In this document: positions 1-6,303 of the stretch, in pieces
Layout: each line of letters begins with the position of its first letter
Numbering within the stretch: the first letter of the stretch is position 1
NCBI GenBank assembly: GCA_038248955.1
Contig: JBBRWW010000007.1
Span: 1-42,113 of the forward strand
DNA from: Lysobacter_K sp038248955
GTDB taxonomy: Bacteria; Pseudomonadota; Gammaproteobacteria; Xanthomonadales; Xanthomonadaceae
Direction of reading: 5' to 3'
Length of the DNA stretch: 42,113 bases
Notes under the pieces: model-generated
Told to the model about the DNA's origin: nothing
What the model saw: only the letters and a program-made list of their open reading frames with translations
Database searches by the model: none
Made by a program: the position numbers and the translations under genes

Positions 1-413
1 TCGGCCACTTCGCTGGTCAGTACCTCGACCGCATCGTGGTGGTACAGCCGAACGTGGTCGCTGCCGTCGTCGGCGAGCGCGTTGAGCAGGCGGCCGACAC
101 CCGGGGCGTGGACCTCGATGCCGATGAGGTTGCGATCGCGGTCGTGCTGCGCGGCGAATCGCAGTGCCTCGCCGTTGCCAAAACCGATCTCAATGATGCG
201 CTTGGCCTTACGGCCAAACACCGCGTCGAAATCGCGCGGATGGCCGGTGTAGTCCAGTCCGAAGCGCGGCCACAGTTCGTCGAACGCGCGCTGCTGCGCT
301 GGCGTGAAGCGACCCTGGCGCAGCACGAAGCTGCGCACCTTGCGGTGACCTTCCTCGACGGTGAAGGGCTTGGCTGGCGTCTTCGCGCCATCACTGGTGA
401 ATGGGTCAGTCAT
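1..413 (-). CDS. trmB: tRNA (guanine-N7-)-methyltransferase TrmB, 3' end outside window
   Basis: TrmB makes m7G46 in tRNA with S-adenosylmethionine. The reading frame starts at the ATG read leftwards from 413 (MTDPFTSDGAK...) and continues past base 1, so only about 137 N-terminal residues are present. The family opening is visible: VEEGHRKVRSFVLRQGR near residues 19-35, then the SAM-binding motif IIEIGFGNGEALRFAA, followed by an acidic strand end (GIEVHAPGVGRLL). It follows thiG on the same strand, and thiS-thiG-trmB is a familiar order in Xanthomonadaceae. The start codon overlaps the TGA of a short upstream frame (603-406) that is a decayed copy of this gene's own 5' end. Translational coupling to that frame is possible, but this is inference. 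Confidence 0.93.
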   Translation of the reverse strand, partial: MTDPFTSDGAKTPAKPFTVEEGHRKVRSFVLRQGRFTPAQQRAFDELWPRFGLDYTGHPRDFDAVFGRKAKRIIEIGFGNGEALRFAAQHDRDRNLIGIEVHAPGVGRLLNALADDGSDHVRLYHHDAVEVLTSEVA

Positions 414-603
414 CGCCACGTAGCCCCAGGTCACTGGCAGCAAGGGGGTTTGACCAGCGCGTGGCGACGCGTTGGAAATCATCGAAAACGGCTTTCCCCA
501 CGGCGCGGCGCAGCACGAAGCTGCGCACCTTGCGGTGGCCTTCCTCGACGGTGAAGGGTTTCGGTGGCGACTTCGCGCCGGCGCTGGCGAACGGATCGGT
601 CAT
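317..603. repeat. Imperfect 97-bp direct repeat (317-413 and 507-603)
   Basis: The two copies are offset by 190 bases and both end exactly at a CAT, the reverse-strand ATG of the trmB-type start. I counted 12 mismatches in the 93 bases from 321 and 511. Identity stops right after the start codon on one side and near codon 32 on the other. The spacer 414-506 shows no recognisable gene. Confidence 0.85.
406..603 (-). pseudogene. Truncated duplicate of the trmB 5' end
   Basis: This 65-codon frame begins MTDPFASAGAKSPPKPFTVE and keeps the next TrmB residues through SFVLR, so about 32 residues match the start of the neighbouring trmB with four substitutions. After that the sequence is unrelated to TrmB and ends in GLRGDD and a TGA that overlaps the trmB ATG. 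The DNA copy (507-603) matches 317-413 with 12 mismatches in the 93 bases compared. No methyltransferase catalytic region is present, so I read it as a remnant of a partial duplication rather than an enzyme. It could still be translated and affect trmB by coupling. An assembly artefact is less likely because the copies have diverged, with most protein sites conserved. Confidence 0.7.
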
Positions 604-634
604 CGGCGGATGGCTCCGCTGCCCGGCGCGCCCG

Positions 635-1423
635 TCATCCGATCAGTCCGTCCACGGGCGACGACGCACTCGCAAACCGCTTGCGCGGGATCCGCCCGGC
701 CTTGAACGCCGCGCGACCGGCCTCGATCGCCAGCTTCATCGCGTGCGCCATCAGCACCGGATCGCGCGCGCCGGCGATCGCGGTGTTCATCAACACGCCG
801 TCGCAGCCCAGTTCCATCGCGATCGCGGCGTCGGACGCGGTGCCGACGCCGGCATCGACGATGATCGGGACCTTCGCGTTCTCGACGATCTCGACCAGGT
901 TCCATTTATTCTGGATCCCCAGCCCCGAGCCGATCGGCGCGGCCAGCGGCATCACCGCGACGCAGCCGATCTCCTCCAGGCGCTTGGCCAGCAGCGGATC
1001 ATCGGAGGTGTAGACCATCACGTCGAAGCCGTCGCGTACCAGGATCTCGGCCGCGGCCAGCGTCTGCACCACGTCGGGGAACAGCGTGCGCGGGTCGCCG
1101 AGCACTTCCAGTTTCACCAGTCGATGGCCGTCGAGCAGTTCGCGCGCGAGCCGGCAGGTGCGCACGGCGTCGTCGGCGGTGTAGCAGCCGGCGGTGTTGG
1201 GCAGGATCGTGTAGCGGTCAGGTGGCAGCACGTCGAGCAGGTTCGGCTCGCCGGGGTTCTGGCCGATGTTGGACCGGCGGATGGCGACGGTGACGATCTG
1301 CGCGCCGGCGGCTTCGGTGGCCAGGCGGGTCTGTTCGAGGCCGGTGAACTTGCCGGTGCCGGTCAGCAGGCGCGAGGCATAGGACTTGCCGGCAATGACG
1401 AGGGGGTCGTGAAGTGCGGTCAT
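635..1423 (-). CDS. thiG: Thiazole synthase ThiG
   Basis: ThiG condenses 1-deoxyxylulose 5-phosphate, dehydroglycine and the sulfur carried on ThiS thiocarboxylate into the thiazole phosphate of thiamine. The 262-residue product starts MTALHDPLVIAGKSYASRLL at 1423. A longer frame to 1579 exists but its extra N-terminus is not family-like. Family landmarks are TGTGKF near residue 21, NTAGCYTADDAVRT, the LVKLEVLGDP segment carrying the Schiff-base lysine, and the phosphate-binding PIIVDAGVGTASDAAIAMELG followed by DGVLMNTAIA. It lies 204 bases downstream of thiS on the same strand, in the order expected for a thiSG operon. No TPP riboswitch core is visible upstream. Confidence 0.96.
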   Translation of the reverse strand: MTALHDPLVIAGKSYASRLLTGTGKFTGLEQTRLATEAAGAQIVTVAIRRSNIGQNPGEPNLLDVLPPDRYTILPNTAGCYTADDAVRTCRLARELLDGHRLVKLEVLGDPRTLFPDVVQTLAAAEILVRDGFDVMVYTSDDPLLAKRLEEIGCVAVMPLAAPIGSGLGIQNKWNLVEIVENAKVPIIVDAGVGTASDAAIAMELGCDGVLMNTAIAGARDPVLMAHAMKLAIEAGRAAFKAGRIPRKRFASASSPVDGLIG

Positions 1424-1627
1424 GCCGGAATTATCGCATCCGCGGCGTGGCTGCGACTCGAAGGGCGCATGGCCGATGGGCGCGCGCCTTGCGACATGGC
1501 ACCAAGGGCTCGCCGCCAAGACGATGGTCCTGCGCGGCCACCTGCCGGGCGGGCAGGGTGGATCAATCCCGCCTCCCATCGCTGGCCGGCGCCGCGCCTG
1601 ACGCGCCGTCCACGGTACCGCGAAGTG

Positions 1628-1828
1628 TTAACCGCCCCCCAGGGCGTGCACGATCTCGATGCGATCGCCGGCGGCCAGCGGCTGGTCGGCGTGGCGGCTG
1701 CGCGGCACGATCGCGCCGTTGACCTCGACCGCCACCCGGCGTTCGGCCAGACCTTCGGTTTGAAGCAGTTGCAGGATGCTGAGAGCGGCGACGACCTCGC
1801 GCGGCTCGCCATTGAGGACGATTTCCAT
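1628..1828 (-). CDS. thiS: Sulfur carrier protein ThiS
   Basis: This 66-residue ubiquitin-fold protein is adenylated and thiocarboxylated at its C-terminus and delivers sulfur to ThiG. The sequence starts MEIVLNGEPREVVAAL at 1828 and ends HALGGG, so the essential terminal Gly-Gly is present. Length matches the family (about 65 residues). Longer in-frame starts up to 2020 exist but give a non-homologous extension. It is the first gene of the leftward thiS-thiG unit. The adenylating partner (ThiF or MoeB type) is not in this window. Confidence 0.93.
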   Translation of the reverse strand: MEIVLNGEPREVVAALSILQLLQTEGLAERRVAVEVNGAIVPRSRHADQPLAAGDRIEIVHALGGG

Positions 1829-2021
1829 CTCCGCATTGTCGTCGCCGAAGGTCGCCTTCGCCAAGCCGTCTCCGCTCGAGGGTTGGGAGCTAAGGGAGGT
1901 TTGCGGCGCTGCCGCTTGTACGCAGCCGCTTCGCGTGGTTGGATGCCCGCCATCCGCGTACGTACTGCTGCGCCGCGGCATCGCCATACCGACCCAACCC
2001 TCAACGGGAAACCCCAACACG

Positions 2022-3854
2022 ATGAAACCTGTCCGTACCCTCCTGGCCGCCGCCCTCGCGCTCGCCGCCGCACCGAGCTTTGCCCAGACCTATTCGCAGA
2101 CCGTGTTCTTCGGCGACAGCCTGACCGACAGTGGCCACTTCCGGCCGGCGCTGGTGCAGGTCGCGGGGCCGTCGGGCGCGATCATCGGAAAATTCACCGC
2201 CAACCCTGGCCTGGTCTGGTCCGAGTACCTGGCCGACTTTTATGGCACGCATGCGACCAGCGACAACCAGGGCGGAACCAATTACGCCATCGGTGGCGCC
2301 CGCGTTGGCGTTAACACCACCGCTACGCTGGCGCCGGGCTTCACGTTGCCGGTGGCATCGCTGTCCACCCAGGTCGGCAATTACCTCGCCGCCAACGGCG
2401 GCCGCGCCAATGCCAATGCGCTCTACACCGTCTGGGGTGGCGCGAATGATCTGTTCGCGGTCGCAGCCGGCGCTCCGGCGACCGCCACGATCGGTGCTGC
2501 GGTGACCTCGCAGGTCGGCATCGTCGGTACGCTCAAGGCGGCCGGCGCGCGCTACATTTTGGTGCCCACCATTCCTGATCTCGGCCTCACGCCGTCCGCG
2601 CGCGCCCAGGGCGCGGCGGCGCAGGGCTTGTTCACGCAACTGTCGTCGAACTACAACAACGCGCTGTTCGGCGGCCTGGCCAGCGCCGGCCTGCGCGTCA
2701 TCCCGCTCGATACCTTCCACCTGTTCCAGGAAGTCGCGGCCAACCCGCTGTCGTTTGGCTTCAGCAACATCACCGGCACCGCGTGCCAGCCCCAGATCAC
2801 CGCCCAGTCGCTGACCTGCAGTCCCGGTACCTTCGTGACCCCGAATGCGGCGACGACCTATGCCTTCGCCGACGGCGTGCATCCCACGCCCGCCGCGCAC
2901 GAGATCATCGCCGACTACGCGGTGTCGGTGCTGGAAGGCCCGCGCCTGATCGCAAGCCTGCCGAACTCGGCATCGATGGTCGGCCGCTCGCGCGCCGAGC
3001 GCGTGGCCGCCCACCTGGGTGGCAAGCCCGCTGGCGACGGCATGCGCTGGTGGGCCGATGGCCGCGGCGACTTCCAGCGCTACGGTGGCGGGGATCATTA
3101 CGACGGCGCCGGCCCGAGCCTGACGGCTGGCGTCGACTGGGCCAGCGGCAACCTGGTGTTCGGCGGCTTCGCCGGCTACGGCCGGCAGGCGCTCGACTGG
3201 GGCAAGCGCGCCGGCAGCTTCGACCAGCGCGACGCCACGCTTGGCGGCTTCGCGGGTTGGTTCGGCGATGCCGCTTGGGTCAATGGCCAGGTGAGCTACA
3301 GCAAGCTCGGCTTCGACGTCGACCGCACCGTCGACCTCGGCCGCGCCACCCGTACCCATTCGGGCTCGCCCGACGGCAGCAACGTCAGCGTCGGGGCGAA
3401 TGCCGGTTGGGACTTCGGTAACGGCGCGCTTCGCCACGGCCCGGTGGTCGGCGTGCTGGCGCAGAGGATCAAGGTCGACGGCTACGCCGAGAGCGATCCG
3501 ACCCTGTCGACCTCGCTCGCCTATCCCGACCAGAGTTACGACTCGCTGATCGGCAGTGCCGGCTGGCAGGTCAGCTACGCGATCAGCGAGCAGCTCAAGC
3601 CCTACGCGCGCCTGACCTATGACCGCGAGTTCGAGGACGCGCCGGAGCAGGCGTTCGCCCGCGTGCAATCGCTGCAGGGCAGCGGCGAATACGCCGTTCC
3701 CGGCCTGGAATTCGACCACAGCTACGGGACGCTGCTGTTTGGCGCACGCACGCAGTTGATGGGGCTTGACGCGAACCTGGGCACCAGCGTGACCGTGGGC
3801 CAGAAGGGCGGCAACCACGCGACGGTGTTCTTGAACGTCGGCAGCAGTTTCTGA
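2022..3854 (+). CDS. GDSL-family esterase autotransporter (EstA-like)
   Basis: Predicted 610-residue secreted esterase/lipase with its own outer-membrane translocator (type Va secretion). The start at 2022 is chosen because it gives a clear Sec signal peptide (MKPVRTLLAAALALAAAPSF, cleavage near AFA-like FAQ at 20-22). The passenger has the SGNH blocks: FFGDSLTDSG with nucleophile Ser33, GGANDLF with Asn142, and DGVHPTPAAH with Asp284 and His287. From about residue 350 the sequence has alternating beta-strand character and ends in FLNVGSSF, a terminal aromatic typical of autotransporter beta barrels. It resembles Pseudomonas EstA and related Xanthomonas esterases, which act on short acyl esters or glycerophospholipids. 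The substrate here is unknown. It is monocistronic, diverging from thiS with about 190 bases between them. Confidence 0.92.
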   Translation: MKPVRTLLAAALALAAAPSFAQTYSQTVFFGDSLTDSGHFRPALVQVAGPSGAIIGKFTANPGLVWSEYLADFYGTHATSDNQGGTNYAIGGARVGVNTTATLAPGFTLPVASLSTQVGNYLAANGGRANANALYTVWGGANDLFAVAAGAPATATIGAAVTSQVGIVGTLKAAGARYILVPTIPDLGLTPSARAQGAAAQGLFTQLSSNYNNALFGGLASAGLRVIPLDTFHLFQEVAANPLSFGFSNITGTACQPQITAQSLTCSPGTFVTPNAATTYAFADGVHPTPAAHEIIADYAVSVLEGPRLIASLPNSASMVGRSRAERVAAHLGGKPAGDGMRWWADGRGDFQRYGGGDHYDGAGPSLTAGVDWASGNLVFGGFAGYGRQALDWGKRAGSFDQRDATLGGFAGWFGDAAWVNGQVSYSKLGFDVDRTVDLGRATRTHSGSPDGSNVSVGANAGWDFGNGALRHGPVVGVLAQRIKVDGYAESDPTLSTSLAYPDQSYDSLIGSAGWQVSYAISEQLKPYARLTYDREFEDAPEQAFARVQSLQGSGEYAVPGLEFDHSYGTLLFGARTQLMGLDANLGTSVTVGQKGGNHATVFLNVGSSF

Positions 3855-3892
3855 GCCAGCCGGCGGCGCCGCGCGGCTCGTGCCGCGTTGCG

Positions 3893-3920
3893 TTGCCAAG
3901 CCGTTGCCGCGCGGCATAGA
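3893..3920 (+). promoter_or_regulatory. Candidate promoter of tRNA-Gly
   Basis: TTGCCA at 3893-3898 and CATAGA at 3915-3920 are separated by 16 bases and lie 11 bases before the mature tRNA 5' end. Both hexamers are moderate matches to sigma-70 consensus. Read by eye only. Confidence 0.4.
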
Positions 3921-3931
3921 CTTCGCGGCAT

Positions 3932-4005
3932 GCGGGTGTAGCTCAATGGTAGAGCTGTTGCTTCCCAAGCAACTGACGAGGGTTCGATTCCCTTCACCCG
4001 CTCCA
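3932..4005 (+). tRNA. tRNA-Gly, anticodon CCC
   Basis: Cloverleaf of 74 bases including an encoded CCA. The acceptor stem GCGGGTG pairs with CACCCGC. The D arm is GCTC/GAGC. The anticodon stem GTTGC/GCAAC encloses loop TTCCCAA, giving anticodon CCC (codon GGG). The T arm carries GGTTCGATTCC. The discriminator base is T, as expected for bacterial tRNA-Gly. It stands alone between the esterase gene and a terminator. Confidence 0.97.
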
Positions 4006-4018
4006 GGCATTTCCCAGC

Positions 4019-4042
4019 GGCGGCCGCCTAGGCCGCCGTTTT
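4019..4042 (+). terminator. Intrinsic terminator after tRNA-Gly
   Basis: A perfect 7-bp GC stem (GGCGGCC / GGCCGCC, loop GCCTA) is followed by GTTTT, 13 bases after the tRNA CCA. Confidence 0.75.
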
Positions 4043-4085
4043 CAGTTGGCGCCCCGATGGGCGCAGCAGCCGGTGGTGGGGCGCG

Positions 4086-4283
4086 ATGTCGACGGGTGTG
4101 GTACTCGGCTGGCGTGAGTGGGTGACCTTGCCTGTGCAGGGCATCGGCGCGCTGCGCGCGAAGGTCGACAGCGGCGCTCGCAGGCAGGTCCGCGCCGCGA
4201 CGGCAGGCAGGTCCACGATCGACCCGGCACGTTCGTTCCTTCGCGGCCTGCTGCCCGTGGACGGCAGCGGTTCCGTTCCTTGA
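4086..4283 (+). pseudogene. Internally deleted RimB-type retropepsin-like protease remnant
   Basis: A 65-codon frame begins MSTGVVLGWREWVTLPVQGI and continues ...LRAKVDSGAR. This is the N-terminus of the RimK-associated 'ATP-dependent zinc protease'/RimB family (Pfam Zn_protease), including the catalytic D-S/T-G-A motif. It then jumps within a few residues to AGRSTIDPARSFLRG, which resembles the family's C-terminal GRFLVDPARSF-type end. Full-length members are roughly 140-170 residues, so about 90 central residues are missing while the frame stays open. The gene sits 25 bases upstream of rimK, where the intact gene normally lies. Loss of the core makes proteolytic activity unlikely. Homology is from memory of the family, not from a search. 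Confidence 0.65.
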
Positions 4284-4308
4284 CGCAGCTCCCCATCAAG
4301 CCCGCCCC

Positions 4309-5235
4309 ATGAAACCCGCCCCCCTGAAGTTGGCGATCCTGTCGCGCAACAGCAAGCTGTATTCGACCCGGCGCCTGCTCGAGGCAGCGCGCGAACAAGG
4401 CCACAGCGCGCGGGTCCTGGATCCGCTGCGTTGCTACATGCGCATCGCCTGCAACGGGTTTGCGATCCACTACCAGGGCCGCCCGCTGACCGGTTACCAC
4501 GCCGTCATTCCGCGCATCGGCGCATCGGTCACGCGTTACGGCACCGCCGTGCTGCGCCAGTTCGAGCTGATGGGCACGTTCACCCCGAACCCGTCCGATG
4601 CGATCCTCAAGGCCCGTGACAAGCTGCGCAGCCACCAGTTGCTCGCCGCCGAAGGCATCGGCCTGCCGGCGACCGTGTTTGGGGACAATCCCGACGACAC
4701 CGCCGACCTGCTGTCCATGCTCGGCCCGCCGCCGCACGTGATCAAACTCAACGAAGGCACCCAGGGCACCGGCGTGATGCTGACCGAGAAGCTCTCGGCA
4801 TCGCGCGGGGTGATCGAGGCGTTGCGCGGCCTGTACGCCAACTTCCTGGTGCAGGAATTCGTCGAGGAGGCCCACGGCGCCGACCTGCGCTGCTTCGTGG
4901 TGGGCGGCAAGGTGGTCGCGGCGATGCGGCGGCAGGCGCCCGATGGCGACTTCCGTTCGAACCTGCATCGCGGCGGCACCGCCACCGGCGTCAAGGCGAG
5001 CGCCGCCGAGAAGCAGGTCGCGGTGATGGCCGCGCGCGTGCTGGGGCTGGGCGTGGCCGGCGTCGACCTGATCCGCTCCAGGCGCGGCCCGCTGGTGCTG
5101 GAGGTCAACGCCTCGCCGGGGCTCGAGGGCATCGAGGAGGCCAGTGGGGTGGACGTGGGTGCCGCGATAATCGCCCATGTCGTCAATGGCATCCAGCGGC
5201 AGCGCGGCCCGCGGTTGGTCGAACGAATTGCCTGA
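4309..5235 (+). CDS. rimK: RimK, ribosomal protein S6 glutamate ligase (ATP-grasp)
   Basis: RimK adds glutamate residues to the C-terminus of ribosomal protein S6 and can make poly-glutamate, using ATP. The 308-residue product matches the usual length of about 300. It starts MKPAPLKLAILSRNSKLYST. The family segments LDPLRCYMRI, PRIGASVTRYGTAVLRQFE and RDKLRSHQLLA precede the ATP-grasp core: HVIKLNEGTQGTGVML around residue 147, NFLVQEFVEEAHGADLRCFV, FRSNLHRGG, and the metal-binding LEVNASPGLEGIEEASG. A RimB-like protease gene usually accompanies it. Here that neighbour is reduced to a remnant, so this RimK may act without the RimB side of the system (inference). Confidence 0.94.
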   Translation: MKPAPLKLAILSRNSKLYSTRRLLEAAREQGHSARVLDPLRCYMRIACNGFAIHYQGRPLTGYHAVIPRIGASVTRYGTAVLRQFELMGTFTPNPSDAILKARDKLRSHQLLAAEGIGLPATVFGDNPDDTADLLSMLGPPPHVIKLNEGTQGTGVMLTEKLSASRGVIEALRGLYANFLVQEFVEEAHGADLRCFVVGGKVVAAMRRQAPDGDFRSNLHRGGTATGVKASAAEKQVAVMAARVLGLGVAGVDLIRSRRGPLVLEVNASPGLEGIEEASGVDVGAAIIAHVVNGIQRQRGPRLVERIA

Positions 5236-5268
5236 CCGGGCCGCCCTGCGCGGCCGCGGTTTACGAAT

Positions 5269-5298
5269 GTTTAACAGGTCTTTTAACGGACGTTTAAT
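5269..5298 (+). promoter_or_regulatory. Promoter embedded in three GTTTAAC-type direct repeats
   Basis: Three half-sites, GTTTAAC (5269-5275), TTTTAAC (5281-5287) and GTTTAAT (5292-5298), recur at 12- and 11-base steps, about one helical turn, as for tandem OmpR-family response-regulator sites. Within them TTAACA (5271-5276), 16 bases, and TTTAAT (5293-5298) form a good sigma-70 promoter. The layout suggests a regulated promoter. The OmpR-type regulator encoded at 5620 is the obvious candidate (inference). Confidence 0.55.
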
Positions 5299-5304
5299 CG
5301 TTCG

Positions 5305-5433
5305 CCGGGTAGCCTGACGCGACCCAACAAAGGCTTCGTCCATCTCGTCAGGCTGGTCGGATTCGGGTTGCGGTAATCGGGGCTACACCCTTTTGACCCA
5401 GGCGCGGAGACCCCGCGCCTGGGTCTTTGTTTT
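5305..5433 (+). ncRNA. Candidate small RNA or structured leader
   Basis: This roughly 129-base interval is bounded by a promoter-like sequence and a strong terminator and has no plausible reading frame. Near its 5' end AGCCTGACG (5311-5319) pairs perfectly with CGTCAGGCT (5346-5354), a 9-bp stem, and the 3' end is a 13-bp terminator hairpin. It lies between rimK and the two-component genes on the same strand, with 186 bases between its end and the regulator start. It could be a free sRNA or an attenuated leader of the regulator operon. I recognise no Rfam family. Confidence 0.5.
5395..5433 (+). terminator. Strong intrinsic terminator
   Basis: A 13-bp perfect stem (GACCCAGGCGCGG at 5395-5407 with CCGCGCCTGGGTC at 5413-5425, loop AGACC) is followed by TTTGTTTT. 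It ends the candidate sRNA and separates rimK transcription from the two-component operon. Confidence 0.88.
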
Positions 5434-5619
5434 GCGCGGCGACACGGCGGAACGTGGTCGTCGAGTGAAACCGTCGTGACGGCCCCTTTGGCAGAATGGC
5501 GTCAAACCGGCATGCTGCGGAACCAGACTCCGGGAACCTGATGGCTATCCAGCCGTCCAATGCCCCATTCCCACCCACGCCGGCGCCGCCGGGTGGTTAA
5601 AGCCCACCAGGAAGGTCCC

Positions 5620-6303
5620 ATGCGCATCCTCGTCATTGAAGACAACCAGGACATCGCCGCCAATCTCGGCGATTTCCTCGAAGACCGCGGGCACACCGTG
5701 GACTTCGCGGCCGATGGCATCACCGGCCTGCACCTGGCCGTGGTCCACGACTTCGATGCCATCGTGCTCGACCTCAACCTGCCCGGCCTGGATGGCCTCG
5801 AGGTCTGCCGCAAGCTGCGCAACGAGGCACGCAAGCAAACGCCGGTGCTGATGCTCACCGCGCGCGATTCGCTCGACAACAAGTTGGCCGGGTTCGAATC
5901 TGGTGCCGACGACTACCTGATCAAGCCGTTCGCATTGCAGGAGGTCGAGGTGCGCCTGAACGCGCTTTTGCGCCGCGGCCGCGGCGTGCAGACGCGCGTG
6001 CTCAACACCGCCGACCTTGAATACAACCTCGACACGCTCGAAGTGCGCCGCCAGGGCAAGTTGCTGCAGCTCAACCCGACCGGGCTGAAGATCCTGCAGT
6101 CGCTGATGGAAGCCTCGCCGGCGGTGGTCACCCGGCAGGAACTCGAGACGCGCGTCTGGGGCGAGGAATTGCCGGATTCCGATTCGCTGCGCGTGCATAT
6201 CCATGGACTGCGCGCGGCGGTCGACAAGCCGTTCGAGGTGCCGTTGATCCAGACGCGCCACGGCATCGGTTATCGGATCGCAGCCCCCGAGCCCACCGCC
6301 TAA
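5620..6303 (+). CDS. OmpR-family response regulator (ColR/VgrR-like)
   Basis: A 227-residue two-component DNA-binding regulator. The start at 5620 (MRILVIEDNQDIA) follows an AGGAAGG ribosome-binding site. A longer frame from 5560 adds an Arg-rich tail not seen in the family. Receiver domain: acidic pocket Glu7/Asp8, phosphoacceptor Asp51 (IVLDLNLPG), Thr80 and Lys102 (LIKPF). The C-terminal winged helix spans about 130-222 (LNPTGLKILQSLMEA, SLRVHIHGLRAAVDKPF, TRHGIGYRI). The following kinase begins immediately after its TAA, so they form one operon. The pair resembles ColRS/VgrRS of Xanthomonas, which respond to metals, but a specific orthology claim needs a tree. GTTTAAC repeats at 5269-5298 could be its own binding site. 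Confidence 0.92.
   Translation: MRILVIEDNQDIAANLGDFLEDRGHTVDFAADGITGLHLAVVHDFDAIVLDLNLPGLDGLEVCRKLRNEARKQTPVLMLTARDSLDNKLAGFESGADDYLIKPFALQEVEVRLNALLRRGRGVQTRVLNTADLEYNLDTLEVRRQGKLLQLNPTGLKILQSLMEASPAVVTRQELETRVWGEELPDSDSLRVHIHGLRAAVDKPFEVPLIQTRHGIGYRIAAPEPTA

Noticed and set aside
1829..2021. TPP riboswitch upstream of thiS
   Set aside because: Neither the CTGAGA nor the ACCTGATCTGG-type core is present on the minus strand.
401..2314. Plus-strand open frame of over 600 codons opposite thiG/thiS
   Set aside because: Arg/Asp/His-rich, no family features, and it lies antisense to well-supported thiG and thiS. It is a product of high GC content.
2001..4010. Minus-strand open frame of 669 codons across the esterase gene
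   Set aside because: It is the complement of the autotransporter gene and also crosses the tRNA. Composition is Arg/Gly/Ala noise.
3932..4283. tRNA-Gly as an integration site next to a gene remnant
   Set aside because: No integrase, no repeated tRNA 3' end, and no foreign-looking genes nearby. The remnant belongs to the resident rimK locus.
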